A stretch of 14,553 nt of DNA from Betaproteobacteria bacterium (lineage in GTDB: Bacteria; Pseudomonadota; Gammaproteobacteria; Burkholderiales; Usitatibacteraceae). Position numbers and translations under genes: made by a program. The stretch is from positions 1 to 14,553 of the forward strand of contig JANYFH010000246.1 of the NCBI GenBank assembly GCA_025362705.1, written 5' to 3'. Below are positions 1-6,287 of the stretch, piece by piece. The notes beneath the pieces were generated by a model. It was given only the letters and a program-made list of their open reading frames with translations. It was not told the origin of the DNA and made no database searches. Position 1 is the first letter of the stretch. Each line of letters begins with the position of its first letter.

Positions 1-82
1 AGGACTCGTTCTTGATGTCGGCCTCGGCAACGCCAAGTTGTTCCGCCACGATTTTTCTGACGCGAGCTTCGATATTATCCAT
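1..82 (-). CDS. acpP: Acyl carrier protein, N-terminal part (cut by window edge)
   Basis: Only the first 27 codons are present; the gene runs off the left edge. The visible residues begin MDNIEARVRKIVAEQLGV and continue AEADIKNES, the classic N-terminal helix of bacterial AcpP. The phosphopantetheine Ser (DSL motif) lies outside the window. AcpP carries the growing acyl chain in type II fatty acid synthesis in the cytosol and is the partner of FabD, FabH, FabG and PlsX encoded just upstream. The ATG is preceded by a strong GGGAGGA Shine-Dalgarno at 91-97, which fixes the start. It follows fabG after an 86-bp gap that may hold its own promoter, fitting the high AcpP demand seen in other bacteria. 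Identification is firm despite the truncation. Confidence 0.93.
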   Translation of the reverse strand, partial: MDNIEARVRKIVAEQLGVAEADIKNES

Positions 83-123
83 TTGTTGCTTCCTCCCACA
101 GGGGTGTGAAATTAAACTGCACT

Positions 124-132
124 ATTTTACCA
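124..132 (-). promoter_or_regulatory. Candidate extended -10 promoter for acpP
   Basis: On the minus strand the fabG-acpP gap contains TGGTAAAAT (positions 132 down to 124), an extended -10 (TGn plus TAAAAT, five of six matches to TATAAT). No good -35 is seen, which is tolerable for extended -10 promoters. A transcript start near 117 would give a leader of about 35 nt before the acpP ATG. E. coli acpP also has its own promoter behind fabG, so the arrangement is expected, but this call rests on motif inspection only. Confidence 0.4.
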
Positions 133-168
133 AATACTGGCGCCCTAAACTTGAGGCACCGTACTATC

Positions 169-915
169 TCAATCCATGTGCATGCCACCATTGACATGAA
201 TGGTATTACCGGTAACGTAAGCTGCACCTGGCGTCGCAAGGTACAAAACCGCTTCTGCAACGTCATGGGCATGCCCGAGGCGACCGAGCGGAATATTTGC
301 CACCAGCCTGGTAACCTGCTCGGGCGCCAGGCCTTTGGTCATATCAGTCTCGATGAAGCCCGGCGCGACACAATTGACAGTGATATTGCGGCTGCCGACT
401 TCGCGCGCCAGCGCCTTGGTAAATCCCACCACACCCGCTTTTGCCGCAACGTAATTTACCTGGCCGGGATTGCCCATTGCGCCAACGACCGAACCAATGC
501 TGATGATGCGGCCCGCACGGGCTTTCATCATCGATTTAATCACCGCACGCGACAGGCGAAACACCGATGTCAGGTCGGTGTCGATGACAGACTGCCAATC
601 TTCATCTTTCATACGCATCAATAATGTGTCGCGTGTAATGCCAGCGTTGTTCACCAGAATTGAAATTGCGCCAAAATTTGCCTCGATGTCTTTCACTACG
701 GCATCGCATTGCGCCGTAATGGAAACATCCAGCACGACGCCGGCTCCAGTCCATTTGGCATCGGTGATACGTTGTTGAATGGCCTGCGCACCAGCCTCAG
801 TAGTCGCAGTACCGATTACTTTCGCACCTGCGACTGCGAGCGATTGCAGAATTGCTGCGCCAATTCCCCTTGTGGCGCCCGTAACAAGCGCGATCTGACC
901 TTTCAACACTTCCAT
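169..915 (-). CDS. fabG: 3-oxoacyl-[ACP] reductase FabG
   Basis: A 248-residue short-chain dehydrogenase that reduces 3-oxoacyl-ACP to 3-hydroxyacyl-ACP with NADPH in fatty acid elongation. The Rossmann motif TGATRGIG is at residues 12-19, NNAG at 89-92, catalytic Ser142, Tyr155 and Lys159 (YVAAK), and the C-terminus HVNGGMHMD closely matches E. coli FabG. Oddity: the tetrad Asn (E. coli Asn110 in ETNLSS) is Asp114 here (DTDLTS). The reading frame stays open to 1212, but ATG at 915 is chosen because it gives normal family length and has an AGGAG site nine bases upstream, next to the fabD stop. The gap to fabD is 13 bp, so co-transcription is expected. FabG assignment over other SDRs rests on both sequence and fab context. 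Confidence 0.96.
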   Translation of the reverse strand: MEVLKGQIALVTGATRGIGAAILQSLAVAGAKVIGTATTEAGAQAIQQRITDAKWTGAGVVLDVSITAQCDAVVKDIEANFGAISILVNNAGITRDTLLMRMKDEDWQSVIDTDLTSVFRLSRAVIKSMMKARAGRIISIGSVVGAMGNPGQVNYVAAKAGVVGFTKALAREVGSRNITVNCVAPGFIETDMTKGLAPEQVTRLVANIPLGRLGHAHDVAEAVLYLATPGAAYVTGNTIHVNGGMHMD

Positions 916-928
916 GTTCGTGCTCCTG

Positions 929-1861
929 TTAACGGGTAGCTTCGACGGCTGCGACCAAACTGGCGGTGTCTGATATGGCAAGGCAATTAAGGGTGGCGTC
1001 GATACGTTTGTTGAGTCCGGTGAGAACCTTGCCCGGCACGCATTCGACAACGACTGTTGCACCGCTGGTCGAAATCGCTTGTATCGTTTCAATCCAGCGC
1101 ACCGGACGATAAAGTTGTTCGACCAGTGCATGCTTGATGTCGTCAGCAGTGGAAAACGCGCGCACATCAGCATTCTGGATGACGGGAGTTGCAGGTACTT
1201 TGCAGACAACACTCTTCAACGCGGCTGCCAATTTTTCCGCAGCAGGTTTCATTAACGCACAGTGCGACGGCACGCTCATCGGCAGAAGCAACGCACGTTT
1301 TGCACCGCGTGTCTTCGCGAGCGCCATGCCGCGTTCGACAGCCGTTCGGTGACCGGCAACGACAATCTGTCCTGGTGAATTGAGATTGACGGCTTCCAAT
1401 ACTTCACCCTGCGCGGCGTCGATACAAACCAGACGTACCTGTTCGGTATCGAGTCCAAGTATTGCGGCAATGCCACCAGTGCCTTCCGGTACCGCGTCTT
1501 GCATTGCCTGCGCGCGCAATCTTACTAGTAGCAGCGCATCGGCAAAACCGAGCGCGCTCGCTGCAACCAGCGCGGTGTATTCGCCTAAACTGTGTCCCGC
1601 AAACAATGCTGGCGCAGAAACACTTTTTTCCTGCCACGCGCGAAACGTTGCGATCCCCGCAGCAAGCATCAGCGGTTGCGTATTGACGGTCTGGTTCTGA
1701 ATTTCGGCGGGACCTTCAGCAGACAATGCCCAAAGATCCAGCTTGAGAATGTCAGAGGCCTCCTCAAAGGTACGCCTGACAACAGGCATGTCGGCAAACC
1801 CCGCCATCATTCCCACGGATTGCGAACCCTGTCCTGCAAATGTCATCGCGAATTTAGTCAT
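929..1861 (-). CDS. fabD: Malonyl-CoA:ACP transacylase FabD
   Basis: Transfers malonyl from CoA to AcpP, supplying the extender unit for fatty acid synthesis. The 310-residue protein has GQGSQ at 10-14, the nucleophile elbow GHSLGEY with Ser91, Arg116, the AVPEGTG segment at 123-129, NSPGQ around 161-165 and catalytic His200 in VPSHCALMKPA. These match E. coli FabD Ser92 and His201. Two usually invariant spots differ: FPGQGSQ reads FAGQGSQ, and the late GPGKVL motif reads VPGKVL. ATG at 1861 (MTKFAMTF) is chosen because E. coli FabD starts MTQFAFVF; ATG at 1867, two codons earlier, is equally possible and neither has a strong Shine-Dalgarno. The gene starts within a few bases of the fabH stop, indicating translational coupling. 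Confidence 0.95.
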   Translation of the reverse strand: MTKFAMTFAGQGSQSVGMMAGFADMPVVRRTFEEASDILKLDLWALSAEGPAEIQNQTVNTQPLMLAAGIATFRAWQEKSVSAPALFAGHSLGEYTALVAASALGFADALLLVRLRAQAMQDAVPEGTGGIAAILGLDTEQVRLVCIDAAQGEVLEAVNLNSPGQIVVAGHRTAVERGMALAKTRGAKRALLLPMSVPSHCALMKPAAEKLAAALKSVVCKVPATPVIQNADVRAFSTADDIKHALVEQLYRPVRWIETIQAISTSGATVVVECVPGKVLTGLNKRIDATLNCLAISDTASLVAAVEATR

Positions 1862-1868
1862 CGCCATT

Positions 1869-2828
1869 TTACCATCTGAGCATCGTGGCACCCCACGCAA
1901 ACCCACCGCCCAATGCGGCAAGCAACACCGTGTCTCCAGTCTTGATCTTGCCTTCGCGCACGGTCACGTCAAGCGCCAGCGGAATGGAAGCAGCCGATGT
2001 GTTGCCATGACGATCTACGGTCATCACAACCTTGTCATCCGGCAAATCAAGCTTTCTTGCCGCGTGCGTAATGATGCGCTTATTGGCCTGGTGGCAGATG
2101 AACCAGTCGATCTGCCCAGGCTTCATCATGTTTACGTTTAGCGCCTCCCAGGCAACTTCTTCAAACGCTTTAACTGCAAATTTGTAGACGGCACTGCCTT
2201 CCATGCGCAGCATCGGTGAGCCGCGTACCTTGCCGTTTTCTACAGTACCTGGCGTACATAGCGCATTCCGATACGAGCCATCGGTATGAAGGTGGGTCGA
2301 CAAAATGCCAGGCGAATCGGACGCTTTCAAAATGACTGCCCCAGCGCCATCACCAAACAAAACGCAGGTGCCGCGATCCTGCCAATTCATGATGCGGGAA
2401 AATACTTCAGTACCCACCACTAACGCGCATTTTGATGCACCACTGCGAATGAATTTATCCGCTGTCGCCAGGCCAAAAACAAAACCTGCACAGACTGCCT
2501 GAACATCAAAAGCAACACTGTGCTTGATACCGAGCTTGTCCTGAAGTATGCAGGCAGTCGACGGAAAGATCATATCCGGCGTCGACGTGGCGACGATGAT
2601 GAGGTCGACATCGGTCGCATTGACACCCGCAGCAGCGATCGCACGTTGCGACGCAATCAATGCAAGATCACTCGCATCCTGGTCGTCTGCCGCATAGTGG
2701 CGCTCGCGAATTCCGGTTCGCGAGACGATCCATTCATCATTGGTATCCACAATTTTTGCAAGATCGTCATTGGTGACCACGCGGTCGGGCAAATAACTGC
2801 CGGTACCGGAAATGCGCGAATAAATCAT
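1869..2828 (-). CDS. fabH: 3-oxoacyl-[ACP] synthase III FabH
   Basis: Condenses acetyl-CoA with malonyl-ACP to start fatty acid synthesis. The 319-residue thiolase-fold protein shows the initiating-enzyme N-terminus (TNDEWIVSRTGIRERH, residues 29-44) and the full Cys-His-Asn triad: Cys113 in AVCAGF, His246 in ICHQANKRI and Asn276 in HGNTSAAS. FGDGAGA is at 158-164 and the C-terminus GGGFAWGATMLRW is typical. Length matches E. coli FabH (317). The ATG overlaps the plsX stop as ATGA at 2825-2828 and is preceded by AGGTGAG, so it is translationally coupled to plsX. Substrate preference (straight versus branched starter) cannot be read from the sequence by eye. Confidence 0.96.
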   Translation of the reverse strand: MIYSRISGTGSYLPDRVVTNDDLAKIVDTNDEWIVSRTGIRERHYAADDQDASDLALIASQRAIAAAGVNATDVDLIIVATSTPDMIFPSTACILQDKLGIKHSVAFDVQAVCAGFVFGLATADKFIRSGASKCALVVGTEVFSRIMNWQDRGTCVLFGDGAGAVILKASDSPGILSTHLHTDGSYRNALCTPGTVENGKVRGSPMLRMEGSAVYKFAVKAFEEVAWEALNVNMMKPGQIDWFICHQANKRIITHAARKLDLPDDKVVMTVDRHGNTSAASIPLALDVTVREGKIKTGDTVLLAALGGGFAWGATMLRW

Positions 2829-3910
2829 AGCGACTCACCTGTCGCGCCATCGCGCGCTTCATTCTTTGAATGTGATCCGAGCAGGCCATCAGCGTGCAAA
2901 CGTTCAATTTCCGCAGAGATCAAACCAAGCAGGCCATGCTCAACCTCGGACGCGGCACGATCAAGTGCATGCGAAAACGAGACGGCGTCGGCCGCACCGT
3001 GACTCTTGACCACAACGCCCTTCAGGCCCAATAGCGCTGCCCCGTTGTAACGCCGATGATCCATGCGATGGCGAAAGCGCTGGATGACTGGCAATGAAAC
3101 CAGGGCAGCAAGCTTGCTGTAAAAACCATTTTTGTACTCTGCCTTCAGAAAATCGCCCATCATCTTCGCCATGCCCTCTGAAGTTTTCAGCATAACGTTT
3201 CCAACAAAGCCGTCGCACACAACCACGTCAGTCGTTCCTTTGTAAATGTCGGTACCCTCAACATTGCCATAAAAATTGAGGTGACTCGCCTTGAGAAGCT
3301 GCCCCGCTGCCTTCACACTCTCATTGCCCTTTATGTCCTCGGAACCAATGTTCAGCAAACCCACGCTGGGACGTTGCTTGCCTTCCACGGCAGTACAAAG
3401 CATCGCACCCATAATCGCAAATTGCAGCAGGTGTTCGGGAGTACTTGCAGCGTTTGCACCAAGATCAAGCGCGTAAACCACACCGTCACGTGTAGGCAGC
3501 GCCGCACAAATGGCAGGACGGTCTATGCCAGGTAACGTTTTAAGTACAAATTTTGCAGTACCCATCAAGGCGCCAGTATTGCCAGCCGAGACGCAGGCAT
3601 GCGCTTCGCCCGATTTCACAAGATCAATTGCAATACGCATCGATGAGTTTTTTTTGTTGCGAATGGCGGAACGAATATCTTCGTCCATTCCAACAACCTC
3701 AGCGGCCTCCAGAATTCGCAGACGTGCAGGATCCGAACGGAAGACATTGCCTCCCTCGCCTTTCTTCAACTCTGCTTCAATAACTTCCCGTTTGCCAACA
3801 ACAATTACCCGCCGATGTGCAGACGTGGCGAGGAATTTCAGTGCGGCCGGAATGGTGATCGATGGGCCGTGGTCGCCACCCATCGCATCGATTGCGATTG
3901 TTGTCTGCAT
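2825..3910 (-). CDS. plsX: Phosphate acyltransferase PlsX
   Basis: Makes acyl-phosphate from acyl-ACP, the substrate of PlsY in the first acylation of glycerol-3-phosphate; a peripheral membrane enzyme. The 361-residue product opens with the family signature IAIDAMGGDHGP (residues 5-16), and carries SAGNTGALMG, LDLGAN and CDGFVGNVMLKTSEG in order, all characteristic of PlsX. The length is slightly above E. coli (356) because of a polar C-terminal tail. The ATG at 3910 is forced by an in-frame TAG five codons upstream. Its best Shine-Dalgarno (AGGAGG, 3927-3932) is 16 nt away, which is unusually far. It is the first gene after a 194-bp gap behind rpmF and overlaps fabH by four bases. Confidence 0.95.
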   Translation of the reverse strand: MQTTIAIDAMGGDHGPSITIPAALKFLATSAHRRVIVVGKREVIEAELKKGEGGNVFRSDPARLRILEAAEVVGMDEDIRSAIRNKKNSSMRIAIDLVKSGEAHACVSAGNTGALMGTAKFVLKTLPGIDRPAICAALPTRDGVVYALDLGANAASTPEHLLQFAIMGAMLCTAVEGKQRPSVGLLNIGSEDIKGNESVKAAGQLLKASHLNFYGNVEGTDIYKGTTDVVVCDGFVGNVMLKTSEGMAKMMGDFLKAEYKNGFYSKLAALVSLPVIQRFRHRMDHRRYNGAALLGLKGVVVKSHGAADAVSFSHALDRAASEVEHGLLGLISAEIERLHADGLLGSHSKNEARDGATGESL

Positions 3911-4104
3911 TGTATTGGGCCTATCGCCTCCTGCGATTCACCCGTGCAGTTTACTTTTGATATTGCTTAGTCGCGTGTCGCGAACTGCAAAAAAATAAGC
4001 GCAGACTGCAATTGCGTGATTAGCACACGACGCGGAGCGGTAGTGATACCGCTCGCTTGCCGGCTTGGCTAACCAATCTGCGCAACAATTTTCTTGCGGC
4101 CGGA
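3911..4104 (-). other. rpmF-plsX gap with several inverted repeats
   Basis: This 194-bp stretch has no gene. It holds a perfect 8-bp stem with a 4-base loop (GAGCGGTA / TACCGCTC, 4035-4054), a CGCAA / TTGCG stem (4081-4098), a TCGCG / CGCGA stem (3971-3983) enclosed by GCTTA (3965-3969) and TAAGC (3996-4000), and an A7 tract (T7 on the transcribed strand) at 3989-3995. No stem is followed by a T-run in the operon direction, so none is a standard intrinsic terminator. The spacer may be a processing site or partial attenuator lowering plsX-fab expression below rpmF, or may hold an internal promoter. This is inference. Confidence 0.4.
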
Positions 4105-4287
4105 TTATTCGTCTACTTTGGTCTTGAGTACTTTACGACCTCGGTAATAACCGCTCGGGCTGATATGGTGACGCAGATGCGCCTCGCCCGTAGTGGGTTC
4201 GATCGCCAGCGCCGGGTTGGTCAAAAAATCGTGCGCACGATGCATGCCGCGCTTGGATGGTGATTTCTTGTTCTGTTGGACTGCCAT
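4105..4287 (-). CDS. rpmF: Large ribosomal subunit protein bL32
   Basis: A 60-residue basic protein of the 50S subunit. MAVQQNKKSPSKRGMHRAHD at the N-terminus, then a GEAHLRHHISPSGYYRGRKV block, matches bacterial L32 from end to end. It has no cysteines, so it is the zinc-free form, as in E. coli. ATG at 4287 is preceded by AAGGAG seven bases away. It lies 38 bp after yceD, the usual yceD-rpmF-plsX order in Proteobacteria, where L32 synthesis is co-transcribed with lipid genes. Confidence 0.97.
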   Translation of the reverse strand: MAVQQNKKSPSKRGMHRAHDFLTNPALAIEPTTGEAHLRHHISPSGYYRGRKVLKTKVDE

Positions 4288-4325
4288 GGTGTTTCTCCTT
4301 AATCAAATCTAAAATTCAAACCTTG

Positions 4326-4898
4326 TTACTTCTTTTTCAACTCCGCCAATTTGGCGAAGGGGGAAATTTTCTTGCCTGCTGAAACGGGCACCTCGGACAC
4401 TTTTGTTACCGTTGGCGATTTACCGACTACACGGGCAACCTTGTTTTCCATGGAACGTACATCGCGCGAATCAATCGTTTCGCTACGTCTGACCGCATGC
4501 GCTGGCAGACTCAACAGAATTTCTTCTTCGACCCGCTCTGCAATTTGTATATTCGCACCGCAAACGATGTAATCCTCGCTGTCGGATTCCATTTCCAATG
4601 GCGGAAGCTCTGATTCATCTTTCACCAAGATCAATGAACTGCTAATGTCCAGTGTGTGACGAACGGCGGCCAACGTGACAGGGTCAGACAGCAAAAACCA
4701 ACCATAAATTATACACTTAACCCGCCGTTCTTGGCTACCGGTCAAATCGACGACCAGGCGTCCAACCAGCGAATAGTTAATTTCACCTTCTTCACCCGCA
4801 AGATATTCCGCAAGATTCGGCAATTCCGGCGGCTTAAATTTCCCTGTGATGGTCTGTCTCAGACGCGTAAAACGGTCGATATTTATTGTGGGTGACAT
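4326..4898 (-). CDS. yceD: YceD / DUF177 family protein (rRNA accumulation)
   Basis: YceD proteins are linked to 23S rRNA accumulation and sit next to rpmF in most bacteria; the molecular action is not settled. The 190-residue product aligns with E. coli YceD at the C-terminal half: VEEEILLSLPAHAV (E. coli VEDEIILALPVVPV) and the end SPFAKLAELKKK (E. coli NPFAVLASLKRK). The central CxxC of the family (CQRC in E. coli) is Cys62-Ile-Ile-Tyr65 here, so the second Cys is missing. The frame is open to 5126, but ATG at 4898 is chosen because it gives the normal length and a second ATG at 4928 falls inside the predicted -10 box. The Shine-Dalgarno is weak. It is the first gene of the yceD-rpmF-plsX-fab operon and diverges from maf. 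Confidence 0.85.
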   Translation of the reverse strand: MSPTINIDRFTRLRQTITGKFKPPELPNLAEYLAGEEGEINYSLVGRLVVDLTGSQERRVKCIIYGWFLLSDPVTLAAVRHTLDISSSLILVKDESELPPLEMESDSEDYIVCGANIQIAERVEEEILLSLPAHAVRRSETIDSRDVRSMENKVARVVGKSPTVTKVSEVPVSAGKKISPFAKLAELKKK

Positions 4899-4926
4899 AT
4901 TCTGTACGCAAAATTCATTCGCTAAC

Positions 4927-4955
4927 ATGATATGATTTTGTTGCGAAAATGTCAA
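4927..4955 (-). promoter_or_regulatory. Sigma-70 type promoter for the yceD-rpmF-plsX-fab operon
   Basis: Reading the minus strand, TTGACA (4955-4950) is followed after exactly 17 nt by TATCAT (4932-4927). That is a perfect -35 and a five-of-six -10 with ideal spacing. A start near 4920 would give a leader of about 22 nt to the yceD ATG at 4898. Both motifs and position, between divergent genes, make this the best promoter in the window. Confidence 0.72.
4928..4936 (+). promoter_or_regulatory. Candidate extended -10 promoter for maf
   Basis: On the plus strand TGATATGAT (4928-4936) is an extended -10 (TGn plus TATGAT, five of six). There is no convincing -35. A start near 4943 would leave about 20 nt before the TTG start of maf. 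It overlaps the -10 of the opposing yceD promoter base for base, so the two polymerases could not bind at once. Confidence 0.42.
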
Positions 4956-4962
4956 AAAGTCA

Positions 4963-5553
4963 TTGATTTTGAAGAAAAAAATAGTTTTAGGTTCAACTTC
5001 CAAATACCGTGCCGAACTGTTCGCCCGGCTAGGTATCGAATTTGTGTCTGCAAGCCCTGATGCAGACGAATCGCCGCTTGCGGGTGAAATTCCCTCCGCG
5101 ACCGCCTTGAGGCTTGCGATTGCCAAAGCTCAGAGCCTCAAACATCAATTCCCGAATGCACTAGTGATCGGTGCCGACCAAGTCGCCGATCAAAATGGTA
5201 TTGCCATAGGCAAGCCGGGAACAAGGGAGCGTTCCTTTATGCAACTCCAGCAGATGCGTGGACAAACGTTGATTTTCCACAGCGCAATCGCGCTCCTGAA
5301 CACGACCACAGACCAAATCCAAAGCCGTATCGTTGCCACAACCGTACGGTTTCGCACATTTTCTGACCCAGAAATCAAAACTTATCTGGATCGCGAGAAT
5401 GCGCTTGATTGCGCCGGAAGCGCCAAATCGGAAGGATTGGGCATCGCACTCATCGCATCCATGCAAAGCGACGACCCAAGCGCACTCATCGGCTTGCCAC
5501 TGATCACGTTGATTGAAATGCTGCAAGCCGAAGGCGTCTCGGTACTGGCATGA
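4963..5553 (+). CDS. maf: Maf-family nucleotide pyrophosphatase, YceF type
   Basis: A 196-residue Maf protein, which hydrolyses non-canonical nucleoside triphosphates; the YceF branch prefers 7-methyl-GTP. Motifs in order: GSTSKYRAELFARLG at 10-24 (the usual Pro of the STSP motif is Lys), VDET-like DADES at 33-37, GADQVA with Asp72 at 70-75, GKPG at 83-86 and CAGSAKSEGLGI at 150-161, ending LIGLPLITLIEML as in E. coli YceF. It appears to start on TTG at 4963: no in-frame ATG or GTG lies between the upstream stop at 4933 and the conserved motif, and TTG at 4969 is the only near alternative. No clear Shine-Dalgarno is seen. It overlaps the next gene by ATGA. Substrate is inferred from resemblance to YceF. 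Confidence 0.9.
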   Translation: MILKKKIVLGSTSKYRAELFARLGIEFVSASPDADESPLAGEIPSATALRLAIAKAQSLKHQFPNALVIGADQVADQNGIAIGKPGTRERSFMQLQQMRGQTLIFHSAIALLNTTTDQIQSRIVATTVRFRTFSDPEIKTYLDRENALDCAGSAKSEGLGIALIASMQSDDPSALIGLPLITLIEMLQAEGVSVLA

Positions 5554-6287
5554 AACCCGGCACGCTTTATCTGATTCCGAGCAATCTTTCTGAGCCATTC
5601 TTACCTGCACAGATCCTGCCGGCAACTGTCATCGCAACTGCTATCAGACTGAACCACTACATCGCCGAAAATGCCAAGGCCGCGCGGGCGTTTCTTAAAG
5701 GGATCGGCGTCGTCAGACCGTTGCTGGAAATATCCATTCTCGAATTGAACGACCGGACACCCAAACATGCGTTGAATGACATGATCGCACCGCTCGTGGC
5801 GGGACACGATGTCGGATTGGTCTCGGAAGCAGGTGCGCCCGGCGTGGCGGATCCCGGTGCGGTCATTGTGGCGATAGCGCATCAGCGCGGAATACCAGTG
5901 GTACCTTTGGTAGGTCCCTCCTCAATTCTGCTCGGGCTGATGGCGTCAGGCCTGAACGGACAAACGTTTGCATTTCACGGTTATCTCGCCCAGGACAAGA
6001 CTGCACGAGCTGCGGCAATCATTGCGCTGGAAAAAGAATCTCGCCAACGAAACATGACGCAACTTTTCATTGAAACGCCATACCGCAACGAAGCGCTGTT
6101 TGCCGATCTGATCAAAGTACTTGCGCCATCAACGCAGCTCTGCCTCGCGCGCGACCTCACCGGCAACCGTGAAAACGTGCAGACCATGTCCGTAGGCGAA
6201 TGGCGAAAACACATGCCCGCACTCGAAAAACTGCCCACCCTGTTTTTATTTCTGGCCGAATCCACGCGACCACGCGTCACTCGCTAG
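5550..6287 (+). CDS. SAM-dependent methyltransferase, tetrapyrrole-methylase fold (RsmI-like paralog)
   Basis: A 245-residue protein opening GTLYLIPSNL and carrying SEAGAPGVADPG (92-103), VVPLVGPSS (117-125), FAFHGYLAQDK (140-150) and FIETPYRN (173-180). These are the SAM-pocket and core motifs of the RsmI (16S rRNA 2'-O-methyltransferase) family. It lacks the RsmI-type region early on (PIGNL, AEDTRHT): here the sequence reads HYIAENAKAARAFLK. It is therefore more likely the RsmI-like paralog of uncharacterised substrate than RsmI itself. ATG overlaps the maf stop (ATGA, 5550-5553), so the two are translationally coupled. Its last 11 bases overlap tail to tail with the GGDEF-EAL gene on the other strand, with no terminator between. 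Confidence 0.85.
   Translation: MKPGTLYLIPSNLSEPFLPAQILPATVIATAIRLNHYIAENAKAARAFLKGIGVVRPLLEISILELNDRTPKHALNDMIAPLVAGHDVGLVSEAGAPGVADPGAVIVAIAHQRGIPVVPLVGPSSILLGLMASGLNGQTFAFHGYLAQDKTARAAAIIALEKESRQRNMTQLFIETPYRNEALFADLIKVLAPSTQLCLARDLTGNRENVQTMSVGEWRKHMPALEKLPTLFLFLAESTRPRVTR

Noticed and set aside
106..624. 172-codon plus-strand frame over fabG
   Set aside because: It is antisense to the FabG coding sequence, whose motifs are unmistakable.
916..1212. N-terminal extension of fabG upstream of 915
   Set aside because: It overlaps fabD out of frame, adds about 99 residues absent from FabG, and lacks the strong ribosome site seen before 915.
4035..4054. Hairpin GAGCGGTA/TACCGCTC considered as a terminator after rpmF
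   Set aside because: No T-run follows it on the minus strand, the direction of transcription, so it does not fit an intrinsic terminator.
4899..5126. N-terminal extension of yceD upstream of 4898
   Set aside because: It would overlap maf on the opposite strand and run through the near-consensus promoter, and the added residues match nothing in DUF177.
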